Part shown: in pieces, positions 16,535-25,661 of the stretch | Position numbering within the stretch: position 1 is the first letter of the stretch | Layout: every line of letters starts with the position of its first letter | DNA from: Macrococcoides bohemicum | GTDB lineage: Bacteria > Bacillota > Bacilli > Staphylococcales > Staphylococcaceae | Reading direction: 5' to 3' | DNA: 64,000 nt | Assembly: GCF_003259675.1 (NCBI RefSeq) | Contig: NZ_PZJG01000001.1 | Location: 124,001-188,000 of the forward strand | The notes under the pieces: generated by a model | Told to the model about the DNA's origin: nothing | Seen by the model: the letters and a program-made list of their open reading frames with translations, nothing else | The model's database searches: none | Position numbers and translations under genes: made by a program

Positions 16535-17329
16535 ATGTTGGAACATTTCTATCAGCTTGGTTGGACATTAGATTCCGCTGGTGGCGCTTCTGGAGAGGCA
16601 TATATGGCAGAGCAGGATGGTCGCAAATTATTTCTTAAACGAAATTCTTCGCCATTCTTAGCAGCGTTATCTGCTGAGGGTATCGTACCTAAGCTCGTAT
16701 GGACCAAACGTATTGAAACGGGTGAGGTAGTTACCGCTCAACATTGGAAGAACGGAAGATCATTGACACACGAAGAAATGGGTTCCAAGCGTGTTGCGAA
16801 ACTCCTCAGAAAAATTCATCGTTCTAAACCTTTACTTAACATGTTAAAACGTTTAGAAATGAAACCGATGCATCCTCACATATTACTTAAGAAAATTAAT
16901 AGTTCTCTTTCACGCAATGTATTAGCGCATCATACGGTTAGAAAAGCTTTAATTTACTTAGAAGAACATATGCCTAATTTAGATAGTCAGTTTTATACTG
17001 TCTGTCATGGCGATGTGAATCATAATAACTGGTTACTTTCAGATCAGGATGAACTGTTTATTGTTGACTGGGAAGGTGCGATGATTGCAGATCCTGCGAT
17101 TGATATCGGTATGATTTTATATACGTATAGTAAAGAAGTTGACTGGGAAGCGTGGCTTGCTGATTACGGTATTAACTATACAATCGATTTAGAGAAACGT
17201 ATGAAATGGTATACGATTATACAGGCGATTGCGATGGTACAGTGGTATGAGGAGAAGAGTCGTTACCACGATATGAACGAATGGTTGAAGTTTTTAGATG
17301 AAGTTTTAACACAGAATAGATTTATTTAA
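16535..17329 (+). CDS. ytmP: YtmP-like aminoglycoside/choline-kinase-fold phosphotransferase
   Basis: About 264 residues. The kinase catalytic loop CHGDVNHNNWLL and the metal-binding VDWEGAMIADPAIDIG (DxD/DFG-like) are intact, so it should be an active small-molecule kinase of the APH/choline-kinase fold. The substrate is unknown. GGGAGGTG precedes ATG 16535, which is preferred over GTG 16529. trmB follows 13 bases downstream; the ytmP-trmB pair is conserved in Bacillales. Confidence 0.85.
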   Translation: MLEHFYQLGWTLDSAGGASGEAYMAEQDGRKLFLKRNSSPFLAALSAEGIVPKLVWTKRIETGEVVTAQHWKNGRSLTHEEMGSKRVAKLLRKIHRSKPLLNMLKRLEMKPMHPHILLKKINSSLSRNVLAHHTVRKALIYLEEHMPNLDSQFYTVCHGDVNHNNWLLSDQDELFIVDWEGAMIADPAIDIGMILYTYSKEVDWEAWLADYGINYTIDLEKRMKWYTIIQAIAMVQWYEEKSRYHDMNEWLKFLDEVLTQNRFI

Positions 17330-17342
17330 AGGAGCAACATAC

Positions 17343-17978
17343 ATGAGAATGCGTAATAAACCGTGGGCAGAGGATTATCTGCTTGAACATCGTGATATTG
17401 TAAGTATCGACTTGTCACAAAAAGACAATATCACATCATGGTTTGAAAAAGTTCAGCCGATTCATATAGAAGTCGGAAGCGGTATGGGTAGATTTATTAC
17501 TGAGATGGCTAAAGCAAATCCAGCAATCAATTATATCGGTATTGAACGTGATAAGAATGTAATGATTCGTATTGTAGAAAAAGCGATAGAGCAGGATATT
17601 AAAAACTTAAGATTATTGACGGTTGATGCTGAGAAGCTGACTGAAATATTTAATCCTGGAGAAATTGACCGCATCTATTTAAACTTTTCGGATCCATGGC
17701 CGAAGACACGACATGCCAAACGTCGTTTAACGCATGCTAATTTCTTATCTGTCTATAAGACTATCCTGAAAGATGAGGGAGAAATTCACTTCAAGACAGA
17801 TAATCAAGGACTGTTTGAATTTTCGATTGAAAGTATGAGTCAGTTTGGGATGAAACTTAAAAATATCAATTTAAATCTGCATGACAATGAACCTGCTGAT
17901 AATATTAAGACAGAGTATGAAGAGAAATTTTCTGCTAAAGGCTTTAGAATCAACCGACTTGAAGCAAGTTTTAAATAA
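17343..17978 (+). CDS. trmB: tRNA (guanine-N7)-methyltransferase TrmB
   Basis: 211 residues. The SAM-binding motif IEVGSGMGRFI, the IGIERDKN motif and the substrate motif FSDPWPKTRHAKRRL are hallmarks of TrmB. It makes m7G46 in tRNA. AAAGGAGC precedes ATG 17343. It is the second gene after ytmP, and a terminator follows. Confidence 0.96.
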   Translation: MRMRNKPWAEDYLLEHRDIVSIDLSQKDNITSWFEKVQPIHIEVGSGMGRFITEMAKANPAINYIGIERDKNVMIRIVEKAIEQDIKNLRLLTVDAEKLTEIFNPGEIDRIYLNFSDPWPKTRHAKRRLTHANFLSVYKTILKDEGEIHFKTDNQGLFEFSIESMSQFGMKLKNINLNLHDNEPADNIKTEYEEKFSAKGFRINRLEASFK

Positions 17979-17998
17979 CATTTGAAGAATTATTAAAT

Positions 17999-18031
17999 GG
18001 TGAGACATTATAAGTGTCTCATCTTTTTTTT
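17999..18031 (+). terminator. Terminator of ytmP-trmB
   Basis: TGAGACA (18001-18007), loop TTATAAG, TGTCTCA (18015-18021), then a run of T. Confidence 0.9.
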
Positions 18032-18089
18032 ATGCTTTATTTAGTGTAGACTAGATATATTGAGAGAATTTTCTGAACTGGAGGAAACT

Positions 18090-19292
18090 ATGTATAACTT
18101 TAATGAAAATGTTAACCGTTTAAATACAAATGCAGTTCAAACTGAAATGATTCCATTAATCTATCAGCGTAGAGATTTAATGCCATTCTGGATAGCAGAT
18201 ATGGATATTAAAACGCCGGAAAAGATAACAAAGTCTATCGCTAATCGTCTGGAACACGGAATTTTCGGATACACGAGCTGGAAGAATGATGCTTTCTATA
18301 CGCCGGTTAAACAATGGTATAGTAACCGATTTAATACAAACATTCTTAAACAAGACCTCTTCTATTCACCATCAGTGCTTTTTACTGTGACAGAAGCAAT
18401 ACGTATCCTGACTAATGAAGGTGAAGGTGTTATCCTTAATACGCCTTCCTATAACAACTTTATCAATCTGATTAACGGTAATAAACGTATGATCGTAGAA
18501 AGTGAACTTTACTTTGATGGCTACGAATACACGATGGACTTTGTACATTTTGAATATCTTTGTCAGATGCCTCAAAATAAAGTGTTCTTATTATGCAATC
18601 CACATAACCCAACAGGTAAAGTGTTTTCTGAGCAGGAACTTTTAAAGATTATTGAAATCTGTAAGAAATATAATGTGTATATCATTGCTGATGAAATTCA
18701 TATGGATTTTGTGCGTCGTGGTCAACATGAAACACTTGCAAAATACATGCAGGATTATGAGCAGATGTTAGTGACGACATGTTTAGGTAAGACATTTAAT
18801 GTTTCTGGTATTCCGCATGCATACTTTATAACAAAAGATAAATATATGCGTGAGACAATTAATACGAAAGTGATGTCTGTCTATGGTTTAGCCGCAGTAA
18901 ATTTAGTAGCACTTACTGTAATCCAGACCGCTTACTTAGATTGTGGCGATTGGGTAGATGCGCTTAATCAGCATATCGATAATAATATGACACTCGTAGA
19001 AGACTACATTGCAGATCATCTGTCTGATTGTCTATTTTTCCAGAAGCCGGATGCTACATTTTTAGCCTGGATTGATTTCGAGAAGAGTGGATTTAGTGAA
19101 ATGGAAGTACAGGATGCCTTACAGCATGTCGGTAAGATTGCGACGGGTATCGGTAATACTTACGAACTATCTACAAGTACACATTTTAGATTTAATGTAG
19201 CGTGTAGTGAAGATAAATTATTAGAAGGCCTTGACCGCATAAAAAAATCATTCGATTACTTAAAAACAACAAAAGAAAAAGAAGCACAATAA
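18090..19292 (+). CDS. patB: PatB/MalY-type PLP aminotransferase (probable cystathionine beta-lyase)
   Basis: 400 residues, fold-type I. MPFWIADMD (31-39), NPHNPTGKVF (170-179), ADEIHMDF (200-207) and the PLP lysine K234 in LGKTFNVSG are all present; this set is characteristic of the MalY/PatB C-S lyase group. The likely reaction is cleavage of cystathionine or cysteine conjugates. GGAGGAAACT sets the start at ATG 18090 rather than the upstream TTG 18060. It is monocistronic. Confidence 0.87.
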   Translation: MYNFNENVNRLNTNAVQTEMIPLIYQRRDLMPFWIADMDIKTPEKITKSIANRLEHGIFGYTSWKNDAFYTPVKQWYSNRFNTNILKQDLFYSPSVLFTVTEAIRILTNEGEGVILNTPSYNNFINLINGNKRMIVESELYFDGYEYTMDFVHFEYLCQMPQNKVFLLCNPHNPTGKVFSEQELLKIIEICKKYNVYIIADEIHMDFVRRGQHETLAKYMQDYEQMLVTTCLGKTFNVSGIPHAYFITKDKYMRETINTKVMSVYGLAAVNLVALTVIQTAYLDCGDWVDALNQHIDNNMTLVEDYIADHLSDCLFFQKPDATFLAWIDFEKSGFSEMEVQDALQHVGKIATGIGNTYELSTSTHFRFNVACSEDKLLEGLDRIKKSFDYLKTTKEKEAQ

Positions 19293-19302
19293 ATTTTGTG
19301 CC
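19272..19302 (-). terminator. Probable terminator of the PepSY gene, overlapping the patB 3' end
   Basis: GCACAA (19284-19289) pairs with TTGTGC (19296-19301). On the minus strand it is followed by TTCTTTTTCTTT. The stem is short. Confidence 0.5.
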
Positions 19303-19331
19303 TCAAATACATAACAGATTTTAAAATTAGA

Positions 19332-19616
19332 TTATATTTCTATAGTGTCGATGAGTTCACCGGTATAAGCATCGACAGTAAATTCGTAATCTTTATCCTG
19401 CGTATTAATGATACCGCGATAAATGTGAGAGATCTGACCAAACTTTTCTTGTTTTTCTGGTTCATATACGATAGCTGAACCTGTGACGTGATCGAAATTT
19501 GTCAGCACTTGTTGTAGCAGAGTTTCAGGGTGCTGCATCGTCATATGATGACGTAGTTGATAAGCGATAATACCAGTGACTACAATAACGGGAATGATGA
19601 TTTGATATTTTTTCAT
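19332..19616 (-). CDS. Small membrane-anchored PepSY-domain protein
   Basis: 94 residues: an N-terminal hydrophobic anchor (IIIPVIVVTGIIAYQL) and an extracytoplasmic PepSY domain ending EFTVDAYTGELIDTIEI. PepSY domains are thought to restrain peptidases or occur in cell-envelope proteins; no partner peptidase is adjacent. AGAGGA before ATG 19616 supports this start over the in-frame ATGs at 19652 and 19634. It is monocistronic and divergent from the M42 peptidase gene. Confidence 0.8.
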   Translation of the reverse strand: MKKYQIIIPVIVVTGIIAYQLRHHMTMQHPETLLQQVLTNFDHVTGSAIVYEPEKQEKFGQISHIYRGIINTQDKDYEFTVDAYTGELIDTIEI

Positions 19617-19710
19617 AGTTAAAAGTCCTCTCATCAATAAATTTGAATGCATTGCGTATAACTTTTAGGTTAACGATTTGATTATATTCTACCATAAGGA
19701 GCAAAAAAAC

Positions 19711-20775
19711 ATGACAGAACAACTATTAGATACGATAAAAACATTAACTGAACTACATGGTGCCCCAGGACACGAACGTCTCGTACGTGATTATCTGATA
19801 AAAAGACTATCGCCACTAGCGGACGAAGTATTACAAGATGGTTTAGGTGGCGTCTTCTTCGTAAAGAAATCAAAACAGGACAATGCTAAACGCATCATGA
19901 TTGCGGCACATATGGATGAAGTTGGATTCATGGTAACAGATATTACAGAAAAAGGATTACTTAAATTCACAGAAATCGGTGGGTGGCCAGCTGATGTCCT
20001 GCAAGCCCAAAAAATGAAAGTATTAACGCGTGACAGCAAAGAATATAGTGGTGTAATTGGCAGTGTGCCAGCACATTTTAGAACAGGTAAGGAAGCAACA
20101 CCGCAAATTAAAGATATGCTGCTTGATGTGGGAGCTGAAAGTAAAGAACAGGTATTAGCAATGGGCATCCAAATCGGTGATTCAATCGTTCCGGCAGTTG
20201 ATTTTGAACAATTGACTGAGAACAGATTCCTATGTAAGGCATGGGACAATCGTTATGGATGCACAATCATCGTTGACTTATTTGAACAACTGAAAGATAC
20301 AGATTTACCATTTGATCTATATGTTGGTGCTAACGTGCAGGAAGAGGTTGGACTGCGTGGTGCAGGGCCATCTGCAAATATGATCAAACCCGACTTAGCA
20401 TTTGTCGTTGATTGTTCACCAGCAAATGATACTGCAGGAAGTAATGCGAATGGTAAACTAGGTGAAGGAACACTTGTTAGAATAATTGATAGAACGATGA
20501 TTTTGAAGCCGTCATTTAAACAATGGCTGGAAGAAATCTATGAAACAAATGATATTAAACATCAGTTTTATACTTCGCCAGGTGGTACGGATGGTGGCGT
20601 TATCCACACAGCATTACATGGTATACCGACAGCAGTAATCGGTGTGCCAGCACGTTATATTCATTCAAATCACACGATTTTTGATATTCGCGACTATTAT
20701 GCAGCTCGTAATGGACTGCTTGCATTACTTAAAGATGTCAATGATAAAAAAATTGAATATTTAAAGATGAATTAA
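19711..20775 (+). CDS. ytoP: M42-family metallo-aminopeptidase (YtoP/glutamyl aminopeptidase-like)
   Basis: 354 residues. Dinuclear metal ligands are visible: AAHMDEVGFM (His), AWDNRYGC (Asp), VQEEVGLRGA (Glu pair), VVDCSPAND (Asp) and the final HSNHTIF. M42 enzymes form large tetrahedral complexes that trim peptides. AAGGAG before ATG 19711 decides the start; the upstream ATG 19678 lacks a site. It is often annotated as endoglucanase, but the motifs are those of a peptidase. Confidence 0.88.
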   Translation: MTEQLLDTIKTLTELHGAPGHERLVRDYLIKRLSPLADEVLQDGLGGVFFVKKSKQDNAKRIMIAAHMDEVGFMVTDITEKGLLKFTEIGGWPADVLQAQKMKVLTRDSKEYSGVIGSVPAHFRTGKEATPQIKDMLLDVGAESKEQVLAMGIQIGDSIVPAVDFEQLTENRFLCKAWDNRYGCTIIVDLFEQLKDTDLPFDLYVGANVQEEVGLRGAGPSANMIKPDLAFVVDCSPANDTAGSNANGKLGEGTLVRIIDRTMILKPSFKQWLEEIYETNDIKHQFYTSPGGTDGGVIHTALHGIPTAVIGVPARYIHSNHTIFDIRDYYAARNGLLALLKDVNDKKIEYLKMN

Positions 20776-20793
20776 TAGTTTGCTTTTTATAGA

Positions 20794-20827
20794 GATGAAG
20801 CGATAATATTTGCTTCATCCTATTTTT
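20794..20827 (+). terminator. Terminator of ytoP
   Basis: GATGAAGC (20794-20801), ten-base loop, GCTTCATC (20812-20819), then CTATTTTT. Confidence 0.8.
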
Positions 20828-20853
20828 ATTATCTAATCTTGAGTATCTTTTTA

Positions 20854-20881
20854 TTGACTTAAAATTAAAATGCTTTAAAAT
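20854..20881 (+). promoter_or_regulatory. Promoter of the tcyABC-like operon
   Basis: TTGACT (20854-20859), 16-base spacer, TAAAAT (20876-20881). The first start codon (TTG) is at 20926. Confidence 0.6.
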
Positions 20882-20925
20882 AAAATCTATTCCGAGTAAA
20901 TTGATAAGAATAGGAGAATGGAAAA

Positions 20926-21690
20926 TTGAAAAAATTATTAGCATTATTGTTTACAGCATTATTTATTTTAGCGGCATGTGGTAGCAATAACTCAGATAAA
21001 AAAGACAGCAAGCAAGAAATTACGATTGGAACAGAAGGTACTTATGCACCATTTACTTTCCATGATAAGAACAATAAATTAACAGGTTTTGATGTGGAAG
21101 TAGCAGAAGCAGTAGCGAAAAAAGCAGGATACAAAGTGAAATTCGTAGAAACACAATGGGATTCAATGTTCTCAGGACTTAACTCAGGTCGTTTCGATAC
21201 GATTGCAAACCAGGTAGGTATGGATGCAGACCGTAAGAAGAAATATAACTTCTCTAAACCTTACACATATACACAAGGTGTATTGGTGACACGTAAAAAT
21301 TCAGATATTAAATCATTTGATGACGTTAAAGGCCGTGCATTAGCACAAACTTTAACTTCAAACTACGGTAAATTAGCGAAAGAAAAAGGCGCTAAAGTAA
21401 CTTCAGTTGAAGGATTTAACCAGGCGATGGAAATGGTATTATCTAATCGTGTGGAAGCAACTTTTAACGATAAAATTTCAGTATTAGATTACTTAAAACA
21501 AAAGAAAAATGCTGATATCAAAATTGTTGAAGGTAACGCTGAGAAAACACAATCAGGATTTGTATTTAATAAGAAAACAGATGAGAAAATCATTAAAGAC
21601 TTCGATAAAGCATTAGATGCATTACAAAAAGACGGTACAATGAAAAAAATCAGTGAAAAATGGTTCGGTGAAGATGTCACTCGTCCTTAA
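20926..21690 (+). CDS. tcyA: Amino-acid ABC transporter substrate-binding lipoprotein (cystine type)
   Basis: 254 residues, TTG start preceded by TAGGAGAA; the nearby ATG 20919 is out of frame and stops at once. A lipoprotein signal peptide ends in the lipobox LAAC with C18. The SBP family-3 body contains GTEGTYAPFTFHD and ETQWDSMFSGLNSGRFD, the latter very like staphylococcal TcyA, so L-cystine is the likely ligand. It is the first gene of a three-gene importer operon. Confidence 0.82.
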   Translation: MKKLLALLFTALFILAACGSNNSDKKDSKQEITIGTEGTYAPFTFHDKNNKLTGFDVEVAEAVAKKAGYKVKFVETQWDSMFSGLNSGRFDTIANQVGMDADRKKKYNFSKPYTYTQGVLVTRKNSDIKSFDDVKGRALAQTLTSNYGKLAKEKGAKVTSVEGFNQAMEMVLSNRVEATFNDKISVLDYLKQKKNADIKIVEGNAEKTQSGFVFNKKTDEKIIKDFDKALDALQKDGTMKKISEKWFGEDVTRP

Positions 21691-22393
21691 TGAAGAAATG
21701 TCCCATGCCCTGAATGCAGCGGCTCAAGCTTTTGAGCCAATGCTTTGGGGTTTAGTCAAATATTCGATTCCGATTGCGATTGTTACGTTTATATTAGGAT
21801 TTATTATTGCGATATTTACAGCACTTGCGCGTATTTCTAACAGTAAATTATTGCGCATTCCAGCACGTGTATACGTATCAATCTTTCGAGGTACACCGAT
21901 GCTTGTTCAGATGTTTATCATCTTCTTCGGGATTCCTGAAATCGGCCGTCTGATTACAGGAGACCCCGACCAGGCATTTAAACTCGGTTCACTTACAGCA
22001 GCAATTATTTCGTTAAGTTTAAATGTTGGTGCTTATGGATCTGAAATAATTCGTGGTGGTATATTATCTGTACCACACGGACAAACTGAAGCGGCTTATT
22101 CAATTGGGATGAGCCCCAAAAAAACGATGCAACGTATTATATTACCACAAGCAATTCGTACAGCAACACCAGCATTAGGGAATACATTTTTAAGCTTAAT
22201 TAAAGATACTTCATTATTAGGTTATATATTAGTAGCTGAAATGTTCCGTAACGCACAACAAGTTGCATCGACGACATATGAATTCTTATCGATCTATACA
22301 TTAGTGGCGATCATGTACTGGGTTGTTTGTTTCATCGTTTCAATCATTCAAAGTATTTATGAAGCACGTGTTGAAAGGAAGTATCAGCGATGA
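21674..22393 (+). CDS. tcyB: Amino-acid ABC transporter permease (cystine type)
   Basis: About 239 residues with five hydrophobic segments and the permease EAA loop EAAYSIGMSPKKTMQRIILPQAIR. It is the HisM/TcyB-type membrane subunit. The preferred start ATG 21674 overlaps the end of the binding-protein gene by 17 bases; ATG 21698 is an alternative. Its stop overlaps the ATPase start by four bases (ATGA). Confidence 0.85.
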   Translation: MSLVLNEEMSHALNAAAQAFEPMLWGLVKYSIPIAIVTFILGFIIAIFTALARISNSKLLRIPARVYVSIFRGTPMLVQMFIIFFGIPEIGRLITGDPDQAFKLGSLTAAIISLSLNVGAYGSEIIRGGILSVPHGQTEAAYSIGMSPKKTMQRIILPQAIRTATPALGNTFLSLIKDTSLLGYILVAEMFRNAQQVASTTYEFLSIYTLVAIMYWVVCFIVSIIQSIYEARVERKYQR

Positions 22394-23118
22394 TTTCAAT
22401 ACAAAATTTAGTTAAAAAATTTGGTGAAAAAACTGTACTGAAAGATATTGATCTTGAAGTAGCGAACGGTGAAGTTGTAGTACTGATTGGTCGTAGTGGG
22501 TCAGGAAAGACGACGTTACTGCGAACAATGAATGCATTAGAAATTCCAACATCAGGAACTGTGACTGTTGATGGTGTATCTTACACAGCAAACGACAAAA
22601 AATCACAAATTGCAGTGCGTAAGAAAACAGGTATGGTATTCCAGAACTTTCAGCTGTTTCCGCATATGACTGCACTTGAAAACGTAATGGAAGGATTAAT
22701 TCAAGTGAAAGGCATGAGTAAAGTCGAAGCGGAAAAAATCGCCGTAAACTTACTTGAAAAAGTTGATCTATTACATGTAAAAGATCAGTATCCAATTTCT
22801 CTTTCTGGTGGACAGCAACAGCGTGTAGGGATTGCAAGAGCGCTTGCGATGAATCCGAAAGTAATGCTGTTCGATGAGCCGACATCAGCACTTGATCCGG
22901 AACTTGTTCAAGACGTATTAAAAGTGATTAAAGGATTAAGAGATGAAGGCATGACGATGGTGATTGTTACGCATGAAATGGCATTCGCAAGAAGTGTTGC
23001 CGATAAAGTGGCGTTTATCCATGATGGACGTATTGAAGAAATGGATCATCCAGAACAAATCTTCACAAATCCAAAGTCTGAACATTTACAGCGTTTCTTA
23101 AACATTATATCGATTTAA
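22390..23118 (+). CDS. tcyC: Amino-acid ABC transporter ATP-binding protein (cystine type)
   Basis: 242 residues. Walker A GRSGSGKT (34-41), signature LSGGQQQR, Walker B VMLFDEP and the switch TVIVTHEM-type histidine are intact. It energises the importer encoded upstream. Polar amino-acid ATPases are hard to tell apart by sequence, so the cystine assignment rests on the binding protein. Confidence 0.88.
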   Translation: MISIQNLVKKFGEKTVLKDIDLEVANGEVVVLIGRSGSGKTTLLRTMNALEIPTSGTVTVDGVSYTANDKKSQIAVRKKTGMVFQNFQLFPHMTALENVMEGLIQVKGMSKVEAEKIAVNLLEKVDLLHVKDQYPISLSGGQQQRVGIARALAMNPKVMLFDEPTSALDPELVQDVLKVIKGLRDEGMTMVIVTHEMAFARSVADKVAFIHDGRIEEMDHPEQIFTNPKSEHLQRFLNIISI

Positions 23119-23122
23119 TTGA

Positions 23123-23159
23123 ATCATTCATTTGCATATGCAGATGAATGATTTTTTTA
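23123..23159 (+). terminator. Terminator of the tcyABC-like operon
   Basis: ATCATTCAT (23123-23131) and ATGAATGAT (23144-23152), followed by seven T. Confidence 0.85.
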
Positions 23160-23271
23160 TGTGATTAAAGAAAAAGCGCATATCTTTATCTCAATAGAAT
23201 CAATTAACATATGTTATTATTAAATACATTTGTGCTATGATAATGAAAATGATATTAAAGGAGCTGGCAGT

Positions 23272-24270
23272 TTGAAAGCATTACTTAAACGTTGGTTTGT
23301 TGATGGAATGAGCTTTATGGCATTAGGTTTATTCTGTTCGTTGATTATCGGTCTTATATTAGAAACTGTAGGAACAGAATTAAAGCCATTTCTCGACACT
23401 TCATTATTGATAGAAATCGGTAAACTGGCAAAACTTTATACCGGTGCAGCAGTAGGTGTTGCCGTTGCATTTGGTTTAGGTGCAAAGCCAATGGTCATAT
23501 TTGCGAGTGCTGTAACGGGTATGTATGGCTATGAGCAAGGTGGGGCTGCTGGAACGTATGTGGTCAGTCTTGCAACAGCTGAGCTAGGTAGATTTTATAG
23601 CGGTAAAACAAAGATTGATATTATATTGACACCGCTCTTAACATTAGTAATCGGAGCAATCATTGCCAAGCTTGTAGGACCATTTATTCAGGCATTTATG
23701 TTGTCACTAGGTGAATTTATTTCATTTGCCACAGACCAACAGCCGTTACTTATGGGAATTCTTGTTTCTCTTATTTTTGGACTTACTTTATCTAGTCCAA
23801 TCTCGAGTGCAGCTTTAGCCCTGATGTTAGGTATTAACGGAACAGCAGCAGCGGCTGCTACAATCGGCTGCTGTTGTCATATGATCGGTTTTGCGATGAC
23901 AAGTTTTAAAGATAACGGTATACAAGGTTTGATTGCTCATGGTATTGGAACGAGTAAGATTCAAATTCCAAACTACATGTTACATCCATTTATTTTAGTG
24001 CCGCCTGTAATCGCCAGTATTATTGTAGCGCCTATCATGACGATGCTTTGGCCGATGAAAAATGTGGCTGCAGGTGCTGGGATGGGGACGAGTGGTTTCG
24101 TAGGACAGATTATGACAATCAAAACGATGGGTAGTAGTTTAACAACATGGATGCAGATCGGACTGTTTCATTTCCTTTTACCCGGTGTTATCAGTTATAT
24201 TGTATATATAACGATGAGCCGAGCTAATATTATTAAAGCCGGCGAACAAAAGATTAACACAGGAGGTTAA
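23272..24270 (+). CDS. PTS_EIIC_2-type multi-pass membrane protein
   Basis: About 332 residues with eight to ten hydrophobic segments and many Gly/Ala-rich helices (ALMLGINGTAAAAATIGCCCHMIG). This is the PTS_EIIC_2 family, usually annotated as a sugar PTS IIC, although no IIA or IIB is nearby and the substrate is unknown. The family N-terminus and AAAGGAGC upstream indicate a TTG start at 23272. The ribosome binding site of ytpP lies inside its last codons, so the genes are coupled. Confidence 0.75.
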   Translation: MKALLKRWFVDGMSFMALGLFCSLIIGLILETVGTELKPFLDTSLLIEIGKLAKLYTGAAVGVAVAFGLGAKPMVIFASAVTGMYGYEQGGAAGTYVVSLATAELGRFYSGKTKIDIILTPLLTLVIGAIIAKLVGPFIQAFMLSLGEFISFATDQQPLLMGILVSLIFGLTLSSPISSAALALMLGINGTAAAAATIGCCCHMIGFAMTSFKDNGIQGLIAHGIGTSKIQIPNYMLHPFILVPPVIASIIVAPIMTMLWPMKNVAAGAGMGTSGFVGQIMTIKTMGSSLTTWMQIGLFHFLLPGVISYIVYITMSRANIIKAGEQKINTGG

Positions 24271-24274
24271 CTTA

Positions 24275-24583
24275 ATGAAAAAGATAGCGCATGTTGAAGC
24301 ATTTAGAGAGGCGATTACACAACCAACGATAGCAATGTTTACTGCAACGTGGTGTCCGGATTGTCATTTTATTGATCCGTTAATGCCTGAAATTGAAGCA
24401 GAAAATCCAGAGTACCAGTTTATTTCTATCGACAGAGATGAATTTATTGATTTAGCGGTAGAATATGAAGTGATGGGTATTCCGAGCTTTATCGCATTTA
24501 AAGATTCTGAAGTGATCGGACGCTTTGTATCGAAAGATAGAAAAACAAAAGATCAAGTAAACGAATTTATTCAGAGTTTATAA
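24275..24583 (+). CDS. ytpP: Thioredoxin-like protein YtpP
   Basis: 102 residues, thioredoxin fold. The redox motif is CPDC (C27-C30) in FTATWCPDCHF, with the cis-proline loop MGIPSFI. It probably acts as a thiol reductase in the cytosol. AGGAGG nine bases upstream of ATG 24275 overlaps the previous stop. It is second in a unit with the PTS_EIIC_2 gene. Confidence 0.88.
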   Translation: MKKIAHVEAFREAITQPTIAMFTATWCPDCHFIDPLMPEIEAENPEYQFISIDRDEFIDLAVEYEVMGIPSFIAFKDSEVIGRFVSKDRKTKDQVNEFIQSL

Positions 24584-24591
24584 AATATACT

Positions 24592-24628
24592 AACCACTAC
24601 GCGTTGCTTTAAACGGTAGTGGTTTTAT
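24592..24628 (+). terminator. Terminator of ytpP
   Basis: AACCACTAC (24592-24600) pairs with GTAGTGGTT (24616-24624), then TTATTG. The loop is long and the T tract weak. Confidence 0.65.
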
Positions 24629-24660
24629 TGTACAATGAAAGTTATGTGAGGAGTGAGAAT

Positions 24661-25536
24661 ATGAATGTTTTTGAAATAAGAGATCGATTGACTGAATCAT
24701 TAGATAAATCAATCGTTTCAACAAAGTTTGACCGTAAAGAAGAAACATTACGCGTAGAGCGTCTTGATAACAATAAAGGTTTAACAATAAAGCTTGCACC
24801 TGTTGCAGCTAAATATAAAGAGAAGAAAGAAAGCATTATTGAAGAAGTATTATATTATATCAACGAGACAATTCAGGCGATGGGAAATACGACTTTACCG
24901 GAAGGTGCGAAGATCATGCCTGTTATTCGTTCGACGAGTTTTCCTAAAGCACAAAATGATGTGCCATTTTTAATTACAGAACATACGGCAGAAACAAATA
25001 TTTATTACGCAATAGATTTAGGCAAGACTTATCGCTTAATAGATGCTGAGATTCAAAAAGAATTAAGCATAGATGAAACACACATTAAAGAACAAGCTTT
25101 ATTTAATGTGAAAGGGTTAAAAACGACTTATAAAACAGATGTTGTCTCTGGCAATACATATTACTTCTTTAATGCCAATGATGGTTATGACGCAAGTCGC
25201 ATATTAAACAAGCAGCTGTTAAAAGATTTTGAAGCACGCATCACCGGAGAAATGTTAGTTGCTACACCTCATGCAGATGTTTTGATAATCGCTGATATTC
25301 AAAATGAAACGGGATATGACGTACTTGCACAAATGATGATGACTTTCTTTGCGAATGGACTCGTACCGATTACATCTTTATCTTTCCAGTATAAAGACGA
25401 TGTGTTAACACCTGTATTTATATTAGGCAAGAATAATGCAAAGCGCGATCAGGAAGCAATTAAGCGTATAGAAAGTAACCGTCAGAAGTTTATGGCAGAG
25501 CAAGCGCAACAAACACAACATAAAGACAAAAAATGA
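24661..25536 (+). CDS. ytpQ: DUF1444 protein YtpQ
   Basis: 291 residues, soluble, no signal peptide. It matches the DUF1444/YtpQ family through its conserved layout (FEIRDRLTESL at the N-terminus, a central IMPVIRSTSFP, then VATPHADVLIIAD and LSFQYKDDVL-type strands). Function unknown. GAGGAGTGAG precedes ATG 24661; the frame is open from 24619 without a binding site. It lies in the conserved ytpP-ytpQ-ytpR-sftA order of Bacillales. Confidence 0.82.
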   Translation: MNVFEIRDRLTESLDKSIVSTKFDRKEETLRVERLDNNKGLTIKLAPVAAKYKEKKESIIEEVLYYINETIQAMGNTTLPEGAKIMPVIRSTSFPKAQNDVPFLITEHTAETNIYYAIDLGKTYRLIDAEIQKELSIDETHIKEQALFNVKGLKTTYKTDVVSGNTYYFFNANDGYDASRILNKQLLKDFEARITGEMLVATPHADVLIIADIQNETGYDVLAQMMMTFFANGLVPITSLSFQYKDDVLTPVFILGKNNAKRDQEAIKRIESNRQKFMAEQAQQTQHKDKK

Positions 25537-25661
25537 TGCTATCATTATATTATATTGAGTGTAATATTTCTGTTATTTTTAATTAATTTTTTTAAGAAAA
25601 ACGATTGAATAAAGCATATAATAGATAAAGAATAATAATACAAACCTTAAGGAGCAATCAT

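Noticed and set aside
22412-22891. 159-codon open frame antisense to the ABC ATPase gene
   Set aside because: Shadow of a highly conserved coding gene, with no start signals; similar long antisense frames lie over the M42 peptidase (19791-20249) and fhs (39735-40199).
23236-23256. GATAAT-GAAAAT-GATATT, resembling a Fur box, upstream of the PTS_EIIC_2 gene
   Set aside because: Too far from the 7-1-7 consensus in AT-rich sequence and it overlaps -10-like elements; no iron-related gene follows.
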